The position numbers and the translations under genes are program-made. This document shows positions 36,332 through 46,224 of a stretch of DNA of 64,000 bases, piece by piece; within the stretch, counting starts at the first letter, position 1, and each line of letters begins with the position of its first letter. Source of the DNA: Coralloluteibacterium stylophorae (GTDB taxonomy: Bacteria; Pseudomonadota; Gammaproteobacteria; Xanthomonadales; Xanthomonadaceae); NCBI RefSeq assembly GCF_018122625.2, contig NZ_JAGQFT020000005.1, positions 278,651 through 342,650 on the forward strand. Reading direction: 5' to 3'. The notes beneath the pieces were generated by a model, which ran no database searches, had not been told where the DNA came from, and saw only the letters and a program-made list of their open reading frames with translations.

Positions 36332-36850
36332 ATGGCCGAGGACATCAGCAACGGCGCCGCCGCACCGCAGGACCAGCAGGCGCAGGGCGCGCAGTTCAAC
36401 GTGCAGAAGATCTACCTGAAGGACGTCTCCTTCGAGGCGCCGAACGCGCCGCAGATCTTCAGCGAACAGGCGCAGCCGCAGCTCCAGCTCAACCTGGCGC
36501 AGAAGGTCAACAACCTCGGTGGCGACGCCTACGAGGTCATGCTCACCCTGACCCTGACCTGCACCGCCGGCGACAAGAACGCCTACCTGGTGGAAGTCAC
36601 CCAGGCCGGCATCTTCACCCTTGCCGGCTTCGACGCACGCATGCTCGACGCCATGCTCGGCACGCAGTGCCCGAACGTGCTGTTCCCGTACGCGCGCCAG
36701 GCGATCAGTGACCTGGTGCAGGGCGGCGGCTTCCCGCCGTTCTTCCTGCAGCCGATCAACTTCGACATGCTCTACGCCGAGAACCTGCGCCGCCGCGCGG
36801 GCCAGCAGCAGGTCGACGAGAGCCAGCAGCCGCCCGCCGGCAACGCCTGA
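36332..36850 (+). CDS. secB: Protein-export chaperone SecB
   Basis: A 172-residue protein matching SecB across its length: [19 protein letters not shown], the central [20 protein letters not shown], and [19 protein letters not shown]. SecB keeps precursors unfolded and hands them to SecA. Both tails are Gln/Ala-rich and variable. gpsA follows after 45 bases, as in many proteobacteria. Confidence 0.97.
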   Translation: MAEDISNGAAAPQDQQAQGAQFNVQKIYLKDVSFEAPNAPQIFSEQAQPQLQLNLAQKVNNLGGDAYEVMLTLTLTCTAGDKNAYLVEVTQAGIFTLAGFDARMLDAMLGTQCPNVLFPYARQAISDLVQGGGFPPFFLQPINFDMLYAENLRRRAGQQQVDESQQPPAGNA

Positions 36851-36895
36851 GCGGATGGATCCTCGCCACACGCACGAACGACACGGGGTGACGCC

Positions 36896-37924
36896 ATGAG
36901 TGCAGCCGGACACGTCGCCGTCGTCGGTGCCGGATCCTGGGGCACGGCGCTCGCCGCGCAGATCGCGCGCAACGGCTTCGACACGGTGATCTGGGGGCGC
37001 AACGCCGCCCAGATCGCGACCATCGCCACCCGCCACGAGAACGAGCGCTATCTGCCGGGCATCGCGCTGCCGGAGTCGCTGCGCGCCACCGCCGACCTCG
37101 GCGAGGCCGTGCGGGGCGCGCGCCTGGTGCTGGTCGTCGTGCCCAGCCACGCCTTCACCGAGACCCTGCGGGCGGTGGTGCCGCTGCGCGCGGCCGGCAC
37201 CGGCGTGGCATGGGCGACCAAGGGCTTCGAGCCCGGCTCCGGGCGTTTCCTGCACGAGGTCGCCGGCGAGCTGCTCGGGCCGGGGGTGCCGATCGCGGTG
37301 GTCACCGGCCCGTCCTTCGCCAAGGAGGTCGCGCAGGGCCTGCCGACGGCGGTGACCGTGCACGGCGACGACGCGGCCTTCGTGCAGGACGTCGCCGACA
37401 CCCTGCACGGCCCCGAATTCCGCGCCTACAACGGCGACGACATGCTCGGCGCCGAGCTCGGCGGCGCGATGAAGAACGTGCTCGCGGTCACCACCGGCAT
37501 CGCCGACGGCATGGAACGCGGCGCCAACGCGCGTGCCGGCCTCATCACCCGCGGCCTCGCCGAGATGCTCCGGCTCAACGCGGCGCTGGGCGGACGCCCG
37601 GAGACGCTGATGGGTCTCGCCGGCCTCGGCGACCTGGTCCTGACCTGCACCGGCGACCTGTCGCGCAACCGGCGCCTGGGCCTTGCGCTCGGTCGCGGGC
37701 AATCGATCGGCGAAGCGGTGGCGGCGATCGGGCAGGTGGTCGAATCGGTGCAGACCGTGGACGAGGTGATGCGCCAGGCCGAGCGCCTCGGCGTGGAGCT
37801 TCCGATCTCGGCGCTGGTGCAGCGCGTGCTGCACGAGGAGATCACCCCGGTGGAAGCAGCGGGCCTGCTGCTGGCCCGCGAGCAGAAGCCGGAGTTCACC
37901 GAGCCGCTGGTCGGCGAGGGCTGA
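36896..37924 (+). CDS. gpsA: NAD(P)-dependent glycerol-3-phosphate dehydrogenase
   Basis: A 342-residue enzyme with the nucleotide-binding [14 protein letters not shown], the catalytic-Lys segment [14 protein letters not shown] and the [20 protein letters not shown] signature. It reduces dihydroxyacetone phosphate to sn-glycerol 3-phosphate for phospholipid synthesis. Confidence 0.97.
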   Translation: MSAAGHVAVVGAGSWGTALAAQIARNGFDTVIWGRNAAQIATIATRHENERYLPGIALPESLRATADLGEAVRGARLVLVVVPSHAFTETLRAVVPLRAAGTGVAWATKGFEPGSGRFLHEVAGELLGPGVPIAVVTGPSFAKEVAQGLPTAVTVHGDDAAFVQDVADTLHGPEFRAYNGDDMLGAELGGAMKNVLAVTTGIADGMERGANARAGLITRGLAEMLRLNAALGGRPETLMGLAGLGDLVLTCTGDLSRNRRLGLALGRGQSIGEAVAAIGQVVESVQTVDEVMRQAERLGVELPISALVQRVLHEEITPVEAAGLLLAREQKPEFTEPLVGEG

Positions 37925-38121
37925 ACAGGACGCGGCTGCACCGCGGATGAAGCGCGGGGTGCGGCGTTCGGGATGGCGACAGGTGCTTGAACCGGCCCTG
38001 TCGCCCCGCATCGCGCACCGCGTTTAGCGCGTTCTTAACCCGGTAGGGTCCCTGCGCCCGGCTTCCGCACGGGCCGCATGCCCGGCATGCGCAGTCGTGT
38101 CCCGCTTCCGGAGATCGCAGC

Positions 38122-38667
38122 ATGAGCCCCATCAGGATCCTCGTCCCCGCACTGGCCCTCGCCCTCGCGCTGCCGGTCGCCGCCCAGGCCGCCGAGCGCG
38201 GCTTCTACGCCGGCGGCAAGGTCGGTGCCGCCTCCTACGACGACGACTTCCTCGACGAGGACGACACCAGCTTCGGCGTCTACGGCGGCTTCCAGTTCAA
38301 TCCCTACTTCGCGCTGGAAGGCTCCTATACCAACTTCGGCGACATCGAGGGCAGCCTCACCCCGCCGGATCTCGGCACCGGCAGCGTGGAGCCGCGTTCG
38401 TTCGGCGTCGCCGCGATCGGCATGTTGCCGATCGGCAACCAGTTCTCGCTGCTGGCCAGCGCCGGCCTGCAGTCGTGGGAGGCGAACCCGGACGACGATC
38501 TTGAGGACGTGGTCGGCGACCGCGACAGCACCGACCCGTTCTACGGCGTCGGCGCGCAGTTCGACTTCACCAGCAACGTCAGCCTGCGCGCGCAGTACCA
38601 GCGCTACGAATTCGGCGATGCCGACAATGACGAGGTCAGCCTCGGCCTGCACTACACCTTCCGCTGA
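38122..38667 (+). CDS. Outer membrane beta-barrel protein
   Basis: A 181-residue protein with a signal peptide ending at AAQAAE. The mature part is an eight-strand-type barrel of the OmpA/OmpW-like porin superfamily: GFYAGGKVGAASYDDDF, SFGVYGGFQFNPYFALEGSY, and a C-terminal Arg after Tyr-Thr-Phe. Acidic loops (DDDFLDEDD) may bind cations. Function unknown. Confidence 0.82.
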   Translation: MSPIRILVPALALALALPVAAQAAERGFYAGGKVGAASYDDDFLDEDDTSFGVYGGFQFNPYFALEGSYTNFGDIEGSLTPPDLGTGSVEPRSFGVAAIGMLPIGNQFSLLASAGLQSWEANPDDDLEDVVGDRDSTDPFYGVGAQFDFTSNVSLRAQYQRYEFGDADNDEVSLGLHYTFR

Positions 38668-38688
38668 CCGCAGCGGCGCCGCCTACGG

Positions 38689-38716
38689 GAAGGGCCGGCA
38701 TCGCTGCCGGCCCTTC
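38689..38716. terminator. Bidirectional stem-loop between convergent genes
   Basis: A perfect 12-bp stem, GAAGGGCCGGCA paired with TGCCGGCCCTTC around TCGC, lies between two convergent beta-barrel genes. A few T bases follow. Confidence 0.75.
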
Positions 38717-38739
38717 TCGCGTCTTGCGGACCCTCGGGC

Positions 38740-39339
38740 TCAGAAGCTGTAGCGCAGGCCGACCAGGTACTCGGTCACGTTGTCGCCGACTTCCACCTCG
38801 CCGGTGATGCCCCAGTCCGGATGGACGCGGACGTGCGCGCCGACGGTGGCGGAGAAGTTGCCGTCGCCGTCGTAGTCGGAATAGAGGTCGCCGTCGGTGT
38901 AGTTGACCTTGGCGATCGCCTCGAACCACTCGCTGAGCGTGCCGCGCAGGCCGATCGAGCCGCGGGTGTCGTCGAGGTGGCCGCTGACCTTGTAGATGCC
39001 GGCGGAGGCGTCGAGCTCCGTACGCAGACGGCTGACCTCGGCGATCAGGTCGGTACGCTCGGACAGGTACACGCGGTAGCCGAGGCCGAGCTGGAACTGG
39101 TCGAGGTCGGCGTCGATGCCGTAGTCGTCGTAGCTGGCGCGGCGGGCGCTGCCGAAGAGATAGAAGCCGGGGCCGAAGGCCAGCGAGCCGCGGATGCCGC
39201 CGCCGTCGACGTTGTCGAGATCGTCGATGTCGACGTTGTGATAGTCGGCTTCCAGATAGGTGTAGCTGCGCGCGAGGTCATCGGCCTGGGCGAGGGAAGT
39301 CGCTGCGAGGAGCGCGAGCGACAGGACTGCGTACTTCAT
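38740..39339 (-). CDS. Outer membrane beta-barrel protein, hypothetical
   Basis: A 199-residue protein with a signal peptide (MKYAVLSLALLAATSLAQA). The mature part consists of amphipathic strands (GPGFYLFGSARRASYDDYG, FQLGLGYRVYL) ending YLVGLRYSF, with the terminal Phe expected for barrel insertion. It is smaller than general porins and its function is unknown. It is the convergent neighbour of another small barrel, but the two sequences are not obviously duplicates. Confidence 0.8.
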   Translation of the reverse strand: MKYAVLSLALLAATSLAQADDLARSYTYLEADYHNVDIDDLDNVDGGGIRGSLAFGPGFYLFGSARRASYDDYGIDADLDQFQLGLGYRVYLSERTDLIAEVSRLRTELDASAGIYKVSGHLDDTRGSIGLRGTLSEWFEAIAKVNYTDGDLYSDYDGDGNFSATVGAHVRVHPDWGITGEVEVGDNVTEYLVGLRYSF

Positions 39340-39427
39340 TCATACCCCTGTTGTGTGTCATTCCATTGCCCCCGGCCTTCGCCGAGGGCGCGCATCCTAA
39401 CGGAGTGCACACAAAAATGAACGCGGC

Positions 39428-39892
39428 TCAGCCGCTGCCGGCGAAGCCGTGCTGGCGCCAGGCCTCGAACACCGTCACCGCGACCGCGTTCGACAGGTTG
39501 AGGCTGCGGTTTCCCGGCCGCATCGGCAGGCGGATGCGCTGGTCTTCGGGCACCGCATCGAGCACTGCATCCGGCAGGCCGCGGGTCTCGCATCCGAACA
39601 GGAAGCTGTCGCCGCACGCGTAGGCCGGCGCGTCGTGGCGCACGCGGCCGCGGGTGGACAGGGCGAACAGGCGGGTCGGGCCGATCGCGGCGAGGCAGGC
39701 GGCGAGGCCCGCGTGCACCTGCAGGCGAGCGAACTCGTGGTAGTCCAGGCCGGCGCGACGCATGCGCTTGTCGTCGAGCGCGAAGCCGAGCGGCTCGATC
39801 AGGTGGAGCGTGGCGCCGGTGTTGGCGCAGAGCCGGATCGCGTTGCCGGTGTTGGGCGGGATCTCGGGCGAGAACAGCAGGACGTTGAACAT
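39428..39892 (-). CDS. trmL: tRNA (cytidine(34)-2'-O)-methyltransferase TrmL
   Basis: A 154-residue SPOUT-fold enzyme: MFNVLLFSPEIPPNTGNAIR at the N-terminus, LFGCETRGLPDAVL and the knot segment MRPGNRSLNLSNAVAVTVFE. It 2'-O-methylates the wobble base of certain leucine tRNAs. The ATG at 39892 is fixed by the family N-terminus. Confidence 0.95.
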   Translation of the reverse strand: MFNVLLFSPEIPPNTGNAIRLCANTGATLHLIEPLGFALDDKRMRRAGLDYHEFARLQVHAGLAACLAAIGPTRLFALSTRGRVRHDAPAYACGDSFLFGCETRGLPDAVLDAVPEDQRIRLPMRPGNRSLNLSNAVAVTVFEAWRQHGFAGSG

Positions 39893-39992
39893 CGCGCCAG
39901 TGTAGGCAAAGCCCGCACGGCAGCGCCCTGGTACCGGGGGATACTCAGGGCGCCTGGGTGGAAACGGCGGACCCGGCGCGCATCGGCCGGAC

Positions 39993-40298
39993 TCAGCGCG
40001 AAGCGAACTGTTGGGCGGTGGCGATCGCGCCTTCCATCGCCAGCGCGGCGAGCTGCGCCTGGCTCGGGGTGACGGTGACGGTCGGCATGATCTGGATGCC
40101 GTCGCGCTGCGCGGCCCGGATCCAGGCGATCTCGGAGGCATCGACGGTGACGGTGACGGTCGGCAGCGTGCGCACGTGCTCGATCTGCACCGGCGCCGGC
40201 ACGGCGGCGACGGTCTCGGCTTCGGAGTGGCCGACGCCGGCGGCGATCAACGAGCCGAGAGCAAGGCTGGCGAGGACGATGAGGGGCTTGGTGTGCAT
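39993..40298 (-). CDS. Small exported protein with repeated PTVTVT segment
   Basis: A 101-residue protein with a signal peptide (KPLIVLASLALGSLIAAGVG). The mature part contains two related units: TLPTVTVTVDASEIAWI and IMPTVTVTPSQAQLAAL. A CGGAG ribosome-binding site precedes the ATG. I do not recognise the family. Confidence 0.65.
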   Translation of the reverse strand: MHTKPLIVLASLALGSLIAAGVGHSEAETVAAVPAPVQIEHVRTLPTVTVTVDASEIAWIRAAQRDGIQIMPTVTVTPSQAQLAALAMEGAIATAQQFASR

Positions 40299-40710
40299 GG
40301 TGTTACTCCGCTCTGGTGAGGTGGTCAGGAGGTGTTGTAGTGAAGTATTACACCGCATGCGGGGCAGGCCAATACCGTAATGGGCTTCCCGCTCAGGTTG
40401 CATTCATCTTCAAGCGCCGTTGGCCCGCCGCCACGAAGACGTAAGCAGGAACCGAGCCAGGTCTCAAGTCCCTGTTATCGCTTATGTTTCCATCGTCACG
40501 CGCACGTGCCGCGTGCGGACGGCGGACATCCGCGGACAGCTCCGAATGTTCTGGACAGCAGCGCGCCGCTGTGGCTGTCGGTCGGGGGGGGGCGATCCGG
40601 GGGCGGCCGGAGGCCATGGCCATCGGCCCATGGCTGGCGCAGCGCCTGCGGCTAGCATGGCCGGCCCGGCAGGCGGCTTCGCCTGCCCATTTCCTCGAGG
40701 AGACCTCCGC
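40299..40710. other. Intergenic region before the M16 protease gene
   Basis: About 410 bases without a convincing gene; short open frames here look like random high-GC frames. An imperfect inverted repeat (GTGTTGTA...TATTACAC, 40332-40353) lies just upstream of the small exported protein's start and could be an operator. A run of eight or more G occurs near 40587. Confidence 0.4.
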
Positions 40711-43545
40711 ATGACGCATTTCCTGCGCCGGACGCGCACCGCCGCCCTGCTTGCCCTGGCCCTCGCCGCGCCGCTGGCCGTCCGGGCGGCGGACGTCGAC
40801 ATCCCCTACGAGACCTTCACCCTGCCGAACGGGCTGCGGGTCGTGGTGCACACCGACCGCAAGGCGCCGATCGTCGCGGTCAACGTCTGGTACCACGTGG
40901 GCGCCAAGAACGAGTACGCCGGCAAGACCGGCTTCGCCCACCTGTTCGAGCACCTGATGTTCCAGGGCACCGAGAACTACCAGGGCGAATACTTCGCGCC
41001 GTTCGAGCAGGTCGGCGCGACCAACATGAACGGCACCACCAACTCCGACCGCACCAACTACTTCGAGAACGTGCCGACCACGGCGCTCGACCTCGCGCTG
41101 TGGATGGAGTCGGACCGCATGGGCCACTTCATCGAGTCCATCGACCAGGCCGACCTCGACGAGCAGCGCGGCGTGGTCCAGAACGAGAAGCGGCAGGGCG
41201 AGAACCAGCCCTACGGCCGGGTGTGGGAGCGCCTGGCGGAGTCGAGCTATCCGGCCGGGCATCCGTATTCCTGGACGACGATCGGTTCGATGGCCGACCT
41301 CGACGCCGCCTCGCTCGGCGACGTCAAGAACTGGTTCCGCGCCTGGTACGGCCCGAACAACGCGGTGCTGGTGCTGGCCGGCGACATCGACGTGGAGACT
41401 GCCAGGAAGAAGGTCGCGCGCTACTTCGGCGACATCCCCGCCGGTCCGACCCTGGCGCAGCCGGAGGTCGATCCGGCGCCGCGCACCGGCTCCACCCGCG
41501 AGACCATGACCGACCGCGTCGCCCAGGCGCGCATCTACCGGGTGTGGAACGTGCCGGAGTTCGGCGACGGCGACTTCGACCGCCTGCGCCTGTTCGCCAA
41601 CGTCCTCGGCGGCAGCAAGGCCTCCCGCCTCGACGGCCGCCTGGTGCACGACGAACGCATCGCCGACAGCGTGTCGGCGATGGCCTACGACGGCGAACTC
41701 GGCAGCACCTTCATGATGACCGCCGACGTCAAGGACGGCGTGGATCCGGCGGTGGTCGAGAAGGCGCTCGACGAGGAGCTTCAGCGCCTGCTGCGCGAGG
41801 GCCCGACCCAGGCCGAGCTCGACCGCGCCAAGGCGATCTTCCAGTCCGGCTTCGTCCACGGCGTCGAACGCATCGGCGGCTTCGGCGGCAAGGCCGACGT
41901 GCTGGCCGAGTGCGCGGTGTTCACCGGCGACCCCGGCTGCTTCCGCACGCGCCAGCAGACCATCGCCGAGGCCGATCTCGCCGCGGTCGGCGCAAGCGCG
42001 CGACGCTGGCTGGGGCAGGGCGACCACACCCTGGTGGTGGTGCCCGGCGCACAGCCGCCGGCGCCGGTGGACGGCAGCACCGCCGACGATCCGGCGATGC
42101 CGCAGGGCGTGGAGGTCATCCCGCAGCCGGACGTGCGCTTCACCACGCTCGAGTCCGACGTCGACCGCAGCAAGGGCCCGCCGCTCACCGCCGAGTTCCC
42201 GGACCTGAAGTTCCCGGAGCTGCAGCGCACCACGCTGTCGAACGGCATCCCGGTGATCCTGGCCGAGCGCCACGAGGTGCCGGTGGTGCGGGTGAGCGTG
42301 GAATTCCCCGGCGGCTACGCGGCCGATGTCGGTCGCGCGACCGGCACCGCCAGCTTCACCATGGGCATGCTCGAGGAGGGGGCGGGCGAGCTCGACGCGC
42401 TGGCGTTCGCCAGCCGCACCGAGGAGCTGGGCGCCAGCATCGGCGCCGGCGCCGCGCTCGACGGCTCCAGCGCCTACCTCTCGGCGCTGACCGACCGCCT
42501 GGACCCCTCGCTGGCGCTGCTGGCCGACGTCGTCCAGCGCCCGCGCTTCGAGGCCGACGACATCGCCCGGGTCAAGGCGACCTGGATCGCCGGCATCGCC
42601 CAGGAGAAGACCCGCCCGAACAGCATCGCCATGCGCCTGCTGCCGCCGCTCCTCTACGGCCAGGGCCATCCGTACGCGATCCCGTTCACCGGCAGCGGCG
42701 ATGCCGCCTCGATCGGCAGCCTGGAGCGCGAGGACCTCGTCGACTTCCAGCGCGACGTGCTGCGCCCGGACAACGCCACCGTCGTCGTCGCCGGCGACAC
42801 CACGCTGGAGCGGATCGTGCCGCTGCTGGAGAAGCATTTCGCCGACTGGACCGTGCCCGGCGAGAAGCAGGTCGTGCGCGAGATCCCGAAGGTGGGCCAA
42901 CCCGCGTCGCAGCGGGTGTTCCTGGTCGACCAGCCGGGCGCGATCCAGGCCACGATCATGGCCGGCGAGCTGGTGCCGTCGACCATGGACGACAGCGACC
43001 TGCCCTTCAGCATCGCCAACGGCGTGCTCGGCGGCGAGTTCAGCTCGCGGCTCAACATGAACCTGCGCGAGGACAAGAGCTGGGCCTACGGCGCCTACAG
43101 CTTCGCCTCCAGCGCACGCGGGCAGCGGCCGTGGATCGCGTTCGCGCCGGTGCAGATCGACAAGACCGCCGAGGCGCTGGCGGAAATGCGGCGCGAGGTC
43201 GCGGCCTATGCCACCGGCCAGGCACCGGCGACCGAGGCCGAGATCGCCAAGATCCGCGCGACCAACGTGCGCGGCCTGCCCGGTTCCTACGAGACGCTCG
43301 ACGCAGTGATGTCGGCGATCGGCGGCATCGTCCGCTTCGAGCGGCCCGACGACTACGTGGTCACGCTCAAGGACCGCATCGAGGAACTCTCCGACGCCGA
43401 GGTGCGCGAGACGGCGGGCCTGATCGATCCGGCGGCGCTGACCTGGGTCGTGGTCGGCGACCTCGAGACGATCGAGGCACCGGTGCGCGCGCTGGGCCTG
43501 GGCGAGGTCGTGGTGCTGGACGCCGACGGCAACCGCGTGCGCTGA
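40711..43545 (+). CDS. M16-family zinc metalloprotease (two-domain, exported)
   Basis: A 944-residue protein with a signal peptide ending near AVRAAD. The N-terminal M16 unit has the inverted zinc motif HLFEHLMF (His77, Glu80, His81) and the downstream Glu in LDEQRGVVQNEKRQGEN. The second M16 unit (from about 500) lacks the HxxEH motif and is the usual structural partner; RLNMNLREDKSWAYGAYS is its substrate-binding signature. By family it is a pitrilysin-like periplasmic peptidase degrading peptides. An AGGAG ribosome-binding site precedes the ATG. Confidence 0.93.
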   Translation: MTHFLRRTRTAALLALALAAPLAVRAADVDIPYETFTLPNGLRVVVHTDRKAPIVAVNVWYHVGAKNEYAGKTGFAHLFEHLMFQGTENYQGEYFAPFEQVGATNMNGTTNSDRTNYFENVPTTALDLALWMESDRMGHFIESIDQADLDEQRGVVQNEKRQGENQPYGRVWERLAESSYPAGHPYSWTTIGSMADLDAASLGDVKNWFRAWYGPNNAVLVLAGDIDVETARKKVARYFGDIPAGPTLAQPEVDPAPRTGSTRETMTDRVAQARIYRVWNVPEFGDGDFDRLRLFANVLGGSKASRLDGRLVHDERIADSVSAMAYDGELGSTFMMTADVKDGVDPAVVEKALDEELQRLLREGPTQAELDRAKAIFQSGFVHGVERIGGFGGKADVLAECAVFTGDPGCFRTRQQTIAEADLAAVGASARRWLGQGDHTLVVVPGAQPPAPVDGSTADDPAMPQGVEVIPQPDVRFTTLESDVDRSKGPPLTAEFPDLKFPELQRTTLSNGIPVILAERHEVPVVRVSVEFPGGYAADVGRATGTASFTMGMLEEGAGELDALAFASRTEELGASIGAGAALDGSSAYLSALTDRLDPSLALLADVVQRPRFEADDIARVKATWIAGIAQEKTRPNSIAMRLLPPLLYGQGHPYAIPFTGSGDAASIGSLEREDLVDFQRDVLRPDNATVVVAGDTTLERIVPLLEKHFADWTVPGEKQVVREIPKVGQPASQRVFLVDQPGAIQATIMAGELVPSTMDDSDLPFSIANGVLGGEFSSRLNMNLREDKSWAYGAYSFASSARGQRPWIAFAPVQIDKTAEALAEMRREVAAYATGQAPATEAEIAKIRATNVRGLPGSYETLDAVMSAIGGIVRFERPDDYVVTLKDRIEELSDAEVRETAGLIDPAALTWVVVGDLETIEAPVRALGLGEVVVLDADGNRVR

Positions 43546-43630
43546 GCATGCGTTGCCGGGGCGGGACGGGCGGGGGACAATCCCCCGCCGCGTCCGCGCC
43601 GACGCCGTCCTTCCTCCACGGAGCCACCGC

Positions 43631-43954
43631 ATGCGTCCTCGCCTCCTCGCCGTCCTGGCGCTCGCCCTCGTCGCCGGCGGCTGCAGCTGGGTGAAGATGG
43701 ATCCCCAGGCCGACGCCATCCGCGTAGTGCGTCCGGAGCAGGACCTGGGCTACTGCACCAAGCGCGGCGAGATCGCGGTGTCGGTGAAGGACCAGGTCGG
43801 TTTCTACGACCGCAACGCGCTCAAGGTCCGCGACGAACTCGAGATCCTCGCCCGCAACGAGGCGGTCGGCCTCGGCGCCGACACGATCCAGGCCATGGGC
43901 GAGCCGGTGAACGGCGAACAGCGCTTCGCCGCCTTCACCTGCGGCGGGCGCTGA
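43631..43954 (+). CDS. DUF4156-family lipoprotein
   Basis: A 107-residue lipoprotein (signal ALALVAGGC, Cys18). The mature domain GYCTKRGEIAVSVKDQVGFY...LKVRDELEILARNEA with a second Cys near the end (FTCGG) matches DUF4156. Function is not known. Confidence 0.85.
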   Translation: MRPRLLAVLALALVAGGCSWVKMDPQADAIRVVRPEQDLGYCTKRGEIAVSVKDQVGFYDRNALKVRDELEILARNEAVGLGADTIQAMGEPVNGEQRFAAFTCGGR

Positions 43955-44039
43955 GCCGCGGGTTGCGCTCCGCAGCATCCGGCGCAGGGCGGAATCCAGT
44001 AGAATTCCCGCTCTTTTGTCTGCCCGTGGTGCCCAGCCC

Positions 44040-45056
44040 ATGCTGTTCCAGCACGTCGCCATCGCCGGTCTCGCCCATGTGGACGCGCCGCACCGGCTGT
44101 CCTCGGACGAGATCAACGCACGACTGAAGCCGACGCTGGAGCGTCTCGGCATCAAGACCGACGTCCTCCAGGACGTCGCCGGCATCCACGCCCGCCGCCT
44201 CTGGGACGACGATGTGCTGGCTTCCGACGCCGCCACCCTGGCCGCGGTCAAGGCGCTGGCCGACGCCGGCATCGATCCGGACCGCGTCGGCCTGCTGGTC
44301 AACACCTCGGTCAGCCGCGACTACCTCGAGCCGTCCACCGCCAGCATCGTGGCCGGCAACCTCAAGCTGTCCGAGACCTGCCAGAACTTCGACCTGGCCA
44401 ACGCCTGCCTGGCCTTCATCAACGGCATGGACGTGGCCAGCCGCATGATCGACCGCGGCGAGATCGACTACGCCCTGATCGTCGACGGCGAGACCGCCAA
44501 CCTCGCCTACGAGAAGACGCTCGAGCGCCTGGCCAGCGAGAACGCCACCGCCGAGCAGTTCCGCAACGAGCTCGCGACCCTGACGCTGGGCTGCGGTGCC
44601 GCGGCGATGGTGCTCGCGCGTGCCGAGCTCGCGCCCGGCGCGCCGCGCTACAAGGGCGGCGTGACCCGCTCGGCGACCGAGTGGAACGGCCTGTGCCGCG
44701 GCAACCTCGACAGGATGGTGACCGACACCCGGCTGCTGCTGATCGAGGGCCTGAAGCTCGCGCAGAAGACCTTCGTCGCCGCCAAGTCGGCGCTGGGCTG
44801 GGCGGTGGACGAGCTCGACGAGTTCGTCATCCACCAGGTCAGCCGCGCCCACACCAAGGCCTTCGTCGACGCCTTCGGCATCGACCCGAAGAAGGTCATG
44901 ACCATCTTCGGCGAGCACGGCAACATCGGCCCGGCCTCGGTGCCGATCGTGCTGAGCAAGCTGCGCGAGATGGGCCGCCTGAAGAAGGGCAACCGGGTCG
45001 CCCTGCTGGGCATCGGCTCCGGCCTCAACTGCACCATGGCCGAGGTGGAGTGGTAA
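44040..45056 (+). CDS. oleA: OleA, head-to-head acyl-CoA condensing thiolase (olefin biosynthesis)
   Basis: A 338-residue thiolase-fold enzyme nearly collinear with X. campestris OleA as I recall it. The active Cys is Cys123 in NACLAFING, the special Glu97 is in YLEPSTAS, and the catalytic His/Asn lie in [10 protein letters not shown] and [10 protein letters not shown]. It joins two fatty acyl-CoAs head to head to give a beta-keto acid, the first step to long-chain olefins. It starts the ole cluster; a terminator-like hairpin follows it, so oleA may be made in excess of the later genes. Confidence 0.96.
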   Translation: MLFQHVAIAGLAHVDAPHRLSSDEINARLKPTLERLGIKTDVLQDVAGIHARRLWDDDVLASDAATLAAVKALADAGIDPDRVGLLVNTSVSRDYLEPSTASIVAGNLKLSETCQNFDLANACLAFINGMDVASRMIDRGEIDYALIVDGETANLAYEKTLERLASENATAEQFRNELATLTLGCGAAAMVLARAELAPGAPRYKGGVTRSATEWNGLCRGNLDRMVTDTRLLLIEGLKLAQKTFVAAKSALGWAVDELDEFVIHQVSRAHTKAFVDAFGIDPKKVMTIFGEHGNIGPASVPIVLSKLREMGRLKKGNRVALLGIGSGLNCTMAEVEW

Positions 45057-45078
45057 GCGCCCCGACCTGATCCCGCGC

Positions 45079-45101
45079 GAGGGCCGGTTCGTCCGGCCCT
45101 C
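45079..45101 (+). terminator. Stem-loop between oleA and oleB
   Basis: A 9-bp perfect stem GAGGGCCGG/CCGGCCCTC around TTCGT, followed by GTCGTTTCT, lies 23 bases after the oleA stop and 30 before oleB. It looks like a partial intrinsic terminator inside the ole cluster. Confidence 0.7.
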
Positions 45102-45130
45102 GTCGTTTCTGCCGCCACCTGGTGATCCCG

Positions 45131-46036
45131 ATGCGCCTGGACCCCGCCACCCTTCCGGACTATCCCTTCACCCCGCAGCGCCTCGAGGTGCGGCCGGGCA
45201 TCGCGATGTCCTACCTCGACGAGGGCCCGCGCGACGGCGTGGTGGTGCTGATGGTCCACGGCAATCCGTCGTGGAGCTATCTGTGGCGCAAGGCGGTGCT
45301 GGGGCTGCGCGACCGCTACCGGGTGATCGCGCCCGACCACGTCGGCATGGGCCTGTCGGACAAGCCCGGCGACGACCGCTACGACTACACCCTGGGCGAG
45401 CGCGTGGCCGATCTCGCCACGCTGGTCGATGCGCTCGCGCTCGGAGACCGCATCACCCTCGCGGTGCACGACTGGGGCGGGATGATCGGCTTCGGCTGGG
45501 CGCTGCGCGATCCGGCGCGAGTGCGCCGGCTGATCGTCACCAACACCGCGGCGTTCCCGCTGCCGGCGGCCAAGCCGATGCCGTGGCAGCTCAGCCTGGG
45601 CCGCGACCTCAGGCTCGGCGGCCTGCTGGTGCGCGGGCTCAACGCCTTCGCCATCGGCGCGGCGAACTTCGGTTCGGTCGGGCGTATCCCGGACGCGGTG
45701 CGGCAGGCCTTCGTCGCGCCCTACGACAGCTGGGCCAACCGCATCGCCACGCTGCGCTTCATGCAGGACATCCCGCTGTCGCCGGCCGACCGCGCGTACG
45801 CGCTGGTCGAGGAGGCGGGGCGGCGCCTGCCGGAGTTCGCCGACCGCCCGGCGTTCATCGGCTGGGGACTGAAGGACTTCGTGTTCGACCGCCACTTCCT
45901 CGACGGCTTCACCCGCGCCCTGCCGAGGGCCGAGGTCCGCGCCTACGCCGACGCCGGGCACTACGTGCTCGAGGACAAGGCCGCGGAACTGGTGCCGGCG
46001 ATGCGCGCATTCCTGGATGCCAGCCCGCTGCGCTGA
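45131..46036 (+). CDS. oleB: OleB, beta-lactone decarboxylase of alpha/beta hydrolase fold
   Basis: A 301-residue haloalkane-dehalogenase-like hydrolase: oxyanion segment [12 protein letters not shown], nucleophile Asp114 in [11 protein letters not shown], and the late His in [10 protein letters not shown]. OleB removes CO2 from the beta-lactone made by OleC, giving the cis-olefin. A GTG nine bases earlier (45122) is an alternative start; neither has a strong ribosome-binding site. Confidence 0.93.
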   Translation: MRLDPATLPDYPFTPQRLEVRPGIAMSYLDEGPRDGVVVLMVHGNPSWSYLWRKAVLGLRDRYRVIAPDHVGMGLSDKPGDDRYDYTLGERVADLATLVDALALGDRITLAVHDWGGMIGFGWALRDPARVRRLIVTNTAAFPLPAAKPMPWQLSLGRDLRLGGLLVRGLNAFAIGAANFGSVGRIPDAVRQAFVAPYDSWANRIATLRFMQDIPLSPADRAYALVEEAGRRLPEFADRPAFIGWGLKDFVFDRHFLDGFTRALPRAEVRAYADAGHYVLEDKAAELVPAMRAFLDASPLR

Positions 46037-46074
46037 CGCCCTGCCCTTCAGCCGCCACCGGGTGCACGGGCTGT

Positions 46075-46136
46075 GGGAGGGGCTTCAGCTCCGACAGCCG
46101 CATCGTCCGGGACCAGTCGCGGCTGAAGCCGCTCCC
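46075..46136. repeat. REP-like palindromic intergenic repeat
   Basis: Inverted arms GGGAGGGGCTTCAGC (46075-46089) and GCTGAAGCCGCTCCC (46122-46136) differ by one base and flank CCGACAG...CGC sequence. This GGCTTCAGC palindrome is a common extragenic repeat in Xanthomonas and relatives. It sits between oleB and the transaldolase gene. Confidence 0.75.
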
Positions 46137-46224
46137 GCCCCGGGAGGCTGCGCGGCGACGTGAAGCGGCCTTGCACCCACGGCGCTATCCTTGCCGGCCC
46201 GTGTCGCCGGACCTCGCCGCCGTC

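Noticed and set aside
40393..43719. A frame of about 1100 codons on the minus strand opposite the M16 protease gene
   Set aside because: The sense strand has a complete signal peptide, the HxxEH motif and a full-length family match; the antisense translation has no recognisable domain.
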